Source: Hydrogenothermaceae bacterium
GTDB taxonomy: Bacteria; Aquificota; Aquificia; Aquificales; Hydrogenothermaceae
Direction: 5' to 3'
NCBI GenBank assembly: GCA_012961365.1
Contig: DTZN01000184.1
Span: 1-19,696, forward strand
DNA: 19,696 bases
In this document: in pieces, positions 15,614 to 19,696 of the stretch
Numbering within the stretch: position 1 is the first letter of the stretch
Layout of the letters: each line of letters starts with the position of its first letter
The notes under the pieces: generated by a model
Told to the model about the DNA's origin: nothing
The model's input: only the letters and a program-made list of their open reading frames with translations
Databases searched by the model: none
Made by a program: the position numbers and the translations under genes

Positions 15614-16342
15614 ATGGCAATAAATTTTCAACCTATCTATGTTTTAGCATCAGGTGGAGAGAGAGCTTTAGAGCAAATAGATAATACAACTAACAATCTA
15701 GCAAATGTTGATACATCAGGATTTAAAAAGTTAATTGTTAGAGAACTTAGCCAAAAAATACCTCAAAACAAAGGGCAGAAAGGTGATTTGCTAGTATTTC
15801 CTAGATTTAAAGATACTGTAGTTATAACAACACAAGGAGGATTAAGGAAAACAGACAATCCTTTGGATGTTGCAATACAAGGTAAAGGATACTTTCAGAT
15901 AGAAACTCCTAATGGAGTAATGCTTACAAGAAATGGTCATTTTTTCTTTGATAAAAATGGTTTTTTAGTTGATGAAAATGGTAATTATGTTTTAAACAAC
16001 GCAGGTTCCAGAATTGCTTTAAATACAGAACAAAGAATAGGAACAAATATTTACATAAACCAACAAGGCCAAATATTCCAAAACAACGAAGAAATTGGAA
16101 CATTAGGTATTGTAAATTACGAAAGTGTAAAACCTGTAGGATATACATATTATAAACCTGATGGAAATCAAATAGAAGCAGAATATACTATTTTGCAAGG
16201 ATTTTTGGAAAATGCAAATGTAAATCCTGTTGAAGAAATGGTAAATCTTATAACTCACCAAAGAAGAATGGAAATATATGGTAATTTAATGAAAGGACTT
16301 GATAATATAGAACAAAAAACTAATGAAATTGGTAGAGCCTAA
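15614..16342 (+). CDS. flgF: Flagellar basal-body rod protein FlgF
   Basis: A rod protein of the FlgE/F/G family, exported by the flagellar type III system, so no signal peptide is expected or seen. The N-terminal rod motif is present as NTTNNLANVDTSGFKKL (24-40), the core as LRKTDNPLDVAIQGKGYFQIETPNG (77-101) and TRNGHFFFDKNGFLVDENGNYVL (105-127), and the C-terminal helix as LENANVNPVEEMVNLITHQRRMEIY (198-222). It lacks the L-stretch seen in its neighbour FlgG, and it precedes flgG, so FlgF is the best name. The very N-terminus (AINFQPIYVLASGGERALE) is diverged from the common M-R-G-x-Y type. It starts one base after fliN. Confidence 0.85.
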   Translation: MAINFQPIYVLASGGERALEQIDNTTNNLANVDTSGFKKLIVRELSQKIPQNKGQKGDLLVFPRFKDTVVITTQGGLRKTDNPLDVAIQGKGYFQIETPNGVMLTRNGHFFFDKNGFLVDENGNYVLNNAGSRIALNTEQRIGTNIYINQQGQIFQNNEEIGTLGIVNYESVKPVGYTYYKPDGNQIEAEYTILQGFLENANVNPVEEMVNLITHQRRMEIYGNLMKGLDNIEQKTNEIGRA

Positions 16343-16355
16343 AGGAGGATAAAAT

Positions 16356-17156
16356 ATGATTAGGGCATTATGGACTTCATCTTCAGGAATGCAAGCTCAA
16401 CAAACAAATCTTGATGTTATTTCACATAATATAGCAAACGTAAATACAGTTGGGTTTAAAAAAAGTAGAGCTAATTTCCAAGATTTAATTTATCAAAATT
16501 TAAGAGACCCTGGAGTTCTAAGTTCAAACGATACAAGGGTACCTACAGGAATACAGATAGGTTTAGGAGTAAAACTTTCTGATGTTTCAAAAACTTTTAC
16601 ACAAGGAAGTTTAATAAAAACAGATAGACCTTTAGACCTTGCTATTCAAGGGGAAGGATTTTTTAGGATAGAACTTCCTGGTGGTGGAGAGGCTTATACG
16701 AGAGCTGGGAATTTCCAGATAGACCAAGATGGTTATATTGTTACTCCAGAAGGATATAGACTTCTTCCTAATATACAGATAAATGCTCCAGAAACACTTT
16801 TAAGTATAAATATAAGCGAAAATGGAAAAGTTTACGCAGTTAGGAATGAAGGTGGAGTTCAAACAACAGAAGAGTTAACTGATATAAGATTGTATAGATT
16901 TATAAATCCAGCTGGATTACAAGCAATAGGACAGAATTTATACAAACAAACAGATGCATCAGGAGAACCTATAGAAGGAGTTCCAAACACAGATGGTTTT
17001 GGTAAAATAGCTCAAGGGTTTTTAGAAGCTTCAAATGTAAATATTGTTGATGAAATGGTGAATTTGATTGTTGCTCAAAGGGCTTATGAAATTAACTCAA
17101 AAGGTATAACTACCGCTGATGAAATGCTTAGAACAGTTACAACTCTTAAAGGATAG
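16356..17156 (+). CDS. flgG: Flagellar distal rod protein FlgG
   Basis: Builds the distal rod that passes through the P and L rings. At 266 residues it matches the family size. The start IRALWTSSSGMQAQQTNLDVISHNIANVNTVGFKK (2-36) is split over the canonical FlgG N-terminal helix and ANVNTxGFKK motif. The L-stretch FQDLIYQNLRDPG (41-53) is specific to FlgG. The core includes DRPLDLAIQGEGFFRIE (90-106) and YTRAGNFQIDQDGYIVTPEGY (114-134). The C-terminal helix is LEASNVNIVDEMVNLIVAQRAYEINSK. A strong AGGAGG precedes the ATG, which falls 13 bases after flgF. The ring genes flgA, flgH and flgI follow. Confidence 0.95.
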   Translation: MIRALWTSSSGMQAQQTNLDVISHNIANVNTVGFKKSRANFQDLIYQNLRDPGVLSSNDTRVPTGIQIGLGVKLSDVSKTFTQGSLIKTDRPLDLAIQGEGFFRIELPGGGEAYTRAGNFQIDQDGYIVTPEGYRLLPNIQINAPETLLSINISENGKVYAVRNEGGVQTTEELTDIRLYRFINPAGLQAIGQNLYKQTDASGEPIEGVPNTDGFGKIAQGFLEASNVNIVDEMVNLIVAQRAYEINSKGITTADEMLRTVTTLKG

Positions 17157-17182
17157 ACTAATATGATACTAAATTAAATATT

Positions 17183-18109
17183 ATGCAAGCTTTTATAAAA
17201 ATTTTTCTGATTTTGCTTTTTTTTACAAAAATTTCTTTAGGTGCGCAAGTAAAAATTTATTTAAAAGAAATAGTTTACCTTTCTAAATATGAAGTTAAGC
17301 TTTCGGATATTGCAGATATTAAAGCTAAAAATCAAAATTTAAAGAAATATCTATCTTCCATAACAGTAAAAAAAATACATGACAAAGGTGTAATCACAAA
17401 GGAAGATATACTTGAAAAACTAAAAGAAAATTTTATAGATTTATCACAAACTACAATTTACGGAAAAAAAACCATAGTTGTTCTAAAAAAAACTACTATA
17501 GATAAAGTCTTTTTAGAAAAGCTTATTAGAAATTATACAAAAAAATCTTACCCAAATATTGAAATTGAAAATATTAGTATTAGAAATATTTCTATAAATG
17601 TAATTGGAAAACCGAAAATAATAATAAAAGAAAAAGGAAAAACAAGTTCTTATATTTATTTATCAATTATATTTCCAAACTTAAATAAAGAAATATCCGC
17701 AAGTGTAAAATATTCACAGATAATAAAAGCAGTTGTTGCAAATTATCCTCTTCCTAAGGGGCATATAGTAAAACCTAAAGACGTGAAAATATCTTATATA
17801 AAACCTAAAAGAAAAAAAGGATATATTGATAAAATAGATTTAGTACTAGGAAAAAAATTAAAACGAAGTATTAAAAAAGATGAACCTATAAGTTTTAGAG
17901 ATTTAGAAAAAGAGTATTTAGTTCGAAAAAATAGTAGTGTAAAGGTTCTTTATAAAAAGGGAAACTTTAAAATTGAGTTGCTTGGAAGAGCATTGGAAAA
18001 TGGGGAAAAAGGACAAATTATTAAAGTTAAAAATATATCTTCAGGAAAGGTTATACAATGCAAAGTAATTGGAATAAACAAAGTAGAATTTTTATCTGGG
18101 GATTATTAA
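17183..18109 (+). CDS. flgA: Flagellar P-ring assembly chaperone FlgA
   Basis: Periplasmic protein that helps FlgI assemble the P-ring around the rod. The signal peptide is residues 1-21 (FIKIFLILLFF core, LGA cleavage before Gln22). The recognisable part is C-terminal: a SAF domain at about 181-242 (AVVANYPLPKGHIVKPKDV and LVLGKKLKRSIKKDEPISFRD) followed by a second beta-clip part (243-303, VRKNSSVKVLYKKGNFKIELLGRALENGEKG), as in FlgA. The lysine-rich N-terminal half is poorly conserved. Length is 308, longer than E. coli (219). No ribosome site stands before the ATG; a five-codon mini-frame (17163-17177) preceded by AAAGGA lies just upstream. Its last 52 bases overlap flgH. Confidence 0.87.
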   Translation: MQAFIKIFLILLFFTKISLGAQVKIYLKEIVYLSKYEVKLSDIADIKAKNQNLKKYLSSITVKKIHDKGVITKEDILEKLKENFIDLSQTTIYGKKTIVVLKKTTIDKVFLEKLIRNYTKKSYPNIEIENISIRNISINVIGKPKIIIKEKGKTSSYIYLSIIFPNLNKEISASVKYSQIIKAVVANYPLPKGHIVKPKDVKISYIKPKRKKGYIDKIDLVLGKKLKRSIKKDEPISFRDLEKEYLVRKNSSVKVLYKKGNFKIELLGRALENGEKGQIIKVKNISSGKVIQCKVIGINKVEFLSGDY

Positions 18110-18753
18110 TAGGAGCTTATATATTTAGCTTTTCTTGTGGAGAAAAAAAGCTAAATATGAGACCTTTTGACCCGAAACCTCCAGAAATTATAGATGAAGA
18201 GCCAAAGCCTGCTCCTGGTTCATTATACTCTGGATATGATAACTTATTTTCAGATGATAAGGCATATAAAGTTGGAGATACTATTACTATAAAAATTGTT
18301 GAAGATGCCCAAGCTCAAGGAAGTATGCAAAGTGCTGCTTCAAGGGATAGTTTTATGAACTATGATTTTCCAACACCTACATTTTTAGGTAAACCTGTAA
18401 TAGAAAATACACCTATAGCAGGTATTCAAAACAATTCAAAAGACGCATTTAAATCACAAGGTAATACACGAAGGTCAGCAAGATTAATTGCAAAGATAAC
18501 AGCTAGAGTGGTTAAAGTTTATCCAAATGGAAATTTATTTGTAGTTGGTAAGAAAATTATAAGAATAAATGAAGATATGCAAATCATCAGGATTTCTGGT
18601 ATAGTAAAGCCCACTTATATAGAGCAGGATAACTCTGTAGAATCTACGAGAATTTCTGACATGTATGTTGAGTATAATGGTAAGGGTTTTATTGCAGACC
18701 ACCAAAGACCAGGTTGGCTTTATAGATTGTTTACTAAAATATGGCCATTTTAA
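18058..18753 (+). CDS. flgH: Flagellar L-ring lipoprotein FlgH
   Basis: Forms the L-ring bushing in the outer membrane. The N-terminus (NWNKQSR, hydrophobic 11-26, then FSFSC) is a lipoprotein signal with Cys27 as the lipidated residue, although the lipobox is not classic. Family hallmarks follow: GSLYSGYDNLFSDDKAYKVGDTITIKI (54-80 approx.), RRSARLIAKITARVVKVYPNGNLFVVGKK (138-166 approx.), and the closing DHQRPGWLYRLFTKIWPF. At 231 residues it is typical. The start at 18058 is supported by AGGAAAGG seven to eight bases upstream, inside flgA, and by the need for a signal sequence. It overlaps flgA by 52 bases in another frame. It confirms an outer membrane. Confidence 0.93.
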   Translation: MQSNWNKQSRIFIWGLLIGAYIFSFSCGEKKLNMRPFDPKPPEIIDEEPKPAPGSLYSGYDNLFSDDKAYKVGDTITIKIVEDAQAQGSMQSAASRDSFMNYDFPTPTFLGKPVIENTPIAGIQNNSKDAFKSQGNTRRSARLIAKITARVVKVYPNGNLFVVGKKIIRINEDMQIIRISGIVKPTYIEQDNSVESTRISDMYVEYNGKGFIADHQRPGWLYRLFTKIWPF

Positions 18754-18755
18754 AA

Positions 18756-19696
18756 ATGAAATACCTAAAAATTTTGCTGATTAGCTTATTAATATGGAAT
18801 TTATCATTTAGTGCTTCTAAGGTAAAAATAAAAACAGAAGTAAATATAGTAGGTGCTAGAAATAACTTCCTTGTTGGATATGGCATAGTAGTTGGATTAA
18901 ACGGAACTGGTGATGGAACTACAAGTAGATATACACTTCTTAGTATTGCCAATATGCTACGAAAAATGGGGGTTTATATTGACCCAAATCAAGTTAGAAC
19001 AAGAAACGCGGCAGCAGTAATAGTTACTGCTTCACTTCCACCTTTTGCAAAAAATGGAATGAGATTTGATGTGCATGTAAGTTCTTTAGGAGATGCAAAA
19101 GATATTGCAAATGGTGTTTTAATAAGAACACCTTTAAGGGGACCTGATGGAAAAGTTTACGCTTTTGCCCAAGGTCCAGTTTCAACAGGAGGTGGTATAA
19201 CAGAGTCTAATAAAGGTGGGAAAATTCAAAAGAACTTTCCTACATCAGGAATAGTAGTAAACGGTGGTATAGTAGAGAGAGATTTACCATTTTCTTTTGA
19301 TAAACTAAACACTTTAACTTTAACTTTGAAAAAGCCAGATTTTAATATAGCTAACAAAATAGAAAATGCGATAAACAATTATTTTAATAAAAGTATAGCA
19401 AAAGCTATAGACCCATCAACAGTAAAGGTAGATATTCCAAGTAATGAAGACAAAGTTAAATTTTTATCTAAAGTTTTAAATTTGGAAATTGAGCTTGAAA
19501 ATGAACCTGTTATTGTTATAGATGAAAGAACTGGAACAGTTATAATGAGTGGAGATATAGTGCTTGAAACTCCTATATATGTATCCCACGGGAATATTTA
19601 TGTAGAAGTAGTAAAAAAACCTATTATTTCTCAACCTCCTCCTTTATCAGGGGGAACAACCCAGCAAACAACCCAAGCTTTAACAAGAATTGTTGA
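18756..19696 (+). CDS. flgI: Flagellar P-ring protein FlgI (3' end cut by window)
   Basis: Periplasmic protein forming the P-ring around the distal rod. The frame is open from ATG 18756 to the window edge (313 codons plus two bases; the full protein would be about 340-370). The signal peptide is MKYLKILLISLLIWNLSFSA. The mature part carries FlgI hallmarks: FLVGYGIVVGLNGTGDG (39-55), NAAAVIVTASLPPFAKNGMRFDVHVSSLGDAKD across about 91-123, GPVSTGG near 147, and IDERTGTVIMSGDI near 260, with the region IISQPPPLSGGTT at the visible end. An alternative in-frame ATG at 18741 would add five residues and overlap flgH; neither has a strong ribosome site, so coupling to flgH is likely. Confidence 0.94.
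   Translation, partial: MKYLKILLISLLIWNLSFSASKVKIKTEVNIVGARNNFLVGYGIVVGLNGTGDGTTSRYTLLSIANMLRKMGVYIDPNQVRTRNAAAVIVTASLPPFAKNGMRFDVHVSSLGDAKDIANGVLIRTPLRGPDGKVYAFAQGPVSTGGGITESNKGGKIQKNFPTSGIVVNGGIVERDLPFSFDKLNTLTLTLKKPDFNIANKIENAINNYFNKSIAKAIDPSTVKVDIPSNEDKVKFLSKVLNLEIELENEPVIVIDERTGTVIMSGDIVLETPIYVSHGNIYVEVVKKPIISQPPPLSGGTTQQTTQALTRIV

Overview
This window looks like chromosomal DNA from a thermophilic, motile, Gram-negative bacterium of the Aquificota, most likely a Hydrogenothermaceae (Sulfurihydrogenibium-like) genome. The placement is an inference. It rests on the AT-rich DNA (about one third G+C in genes, 14-19% in spacers), Lys/Glu/Ile-rich proteins, and the gene mix: a fumarate reductase/succinate dehydrogenase FeS subunit beside acetyl-CoA synthetase, LpxD and OmpH (outer membrane), a CcdA/TlpA pair, and a full set of chemotaxis and flagellar genes. 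I see no insertion sequence, prophage, CRISPR array, tRNA or rRNA gene. No gene-free stretch exceeds 300 bases.

Left part (1-8236), central metabolism and envelope. The 3' end of a membrane protein, probably an AI-2E/PerM-type permease, converges on a minus-strand pair acs-frdB/sdhB (acetate activation plus the FeS subunit of fumarate reductase or succinate dehydrogenase). Diverging from acs is a plus-strand pair, a TlpA/ResA-like thioredoxin and a CcdA-type electron carrier, typical of extracytoplasmic disulfide reduction and cytochrome c maturation. Convergent with it lies a minus-strand cluster pncB-ompH-lpxD (NAD salvage, periplasmic chaperone, lipid A synthesis). Diverging from pncB is gap (glyceraldehyde-3-phosphate dehydrogenase), which ends in a clear intrinsic terminator.

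Spacer (8237-8449). This 213-base gap has a G+C-rich core (about 36%) holding nested inverted repeats. It is a candidate structured RNA or the remnant of a decayed element. It is followed by stacked sigma70-like and sigma28-like promoter candidates.

Right part (8450-19696), one long plus-strand motility cluster: cheZ-like, cheA, cheW, cheV, cheY, fliG, fliM, fliN, flgF, flgG, flgA, flgH, flgI (cut by the window end). Genes are nearly back to back, overlap, or are a few tens of bases apart, so they are probably one transcript. The order follows the signal path: CheA kinase with its CheW/CheV couplers, the CheY messenger, the CheZ-like phosphatase, the FliG/FliM/FliN switch that receives CheY-P, then distal rod (FlgF, FlgG), P-ring (FlgA chaperone, FlgI) and L-ring (FlgH) proteins.

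Most of the window is recognisable conserved machinery. The unusual points are an extra cysteine at the usual [3Fe-4S] site of FrdB/SdhB, a three-fold repeat of the FliN N-terminal motif, a CheA with an unrecognised middle segment in place of a normal P2 domain, a diverged CheZ keeping catalytic and CheY-binding motifs, a CcdA with two extra predicted membrane helices, and the structured spacer upstream of cheZ.
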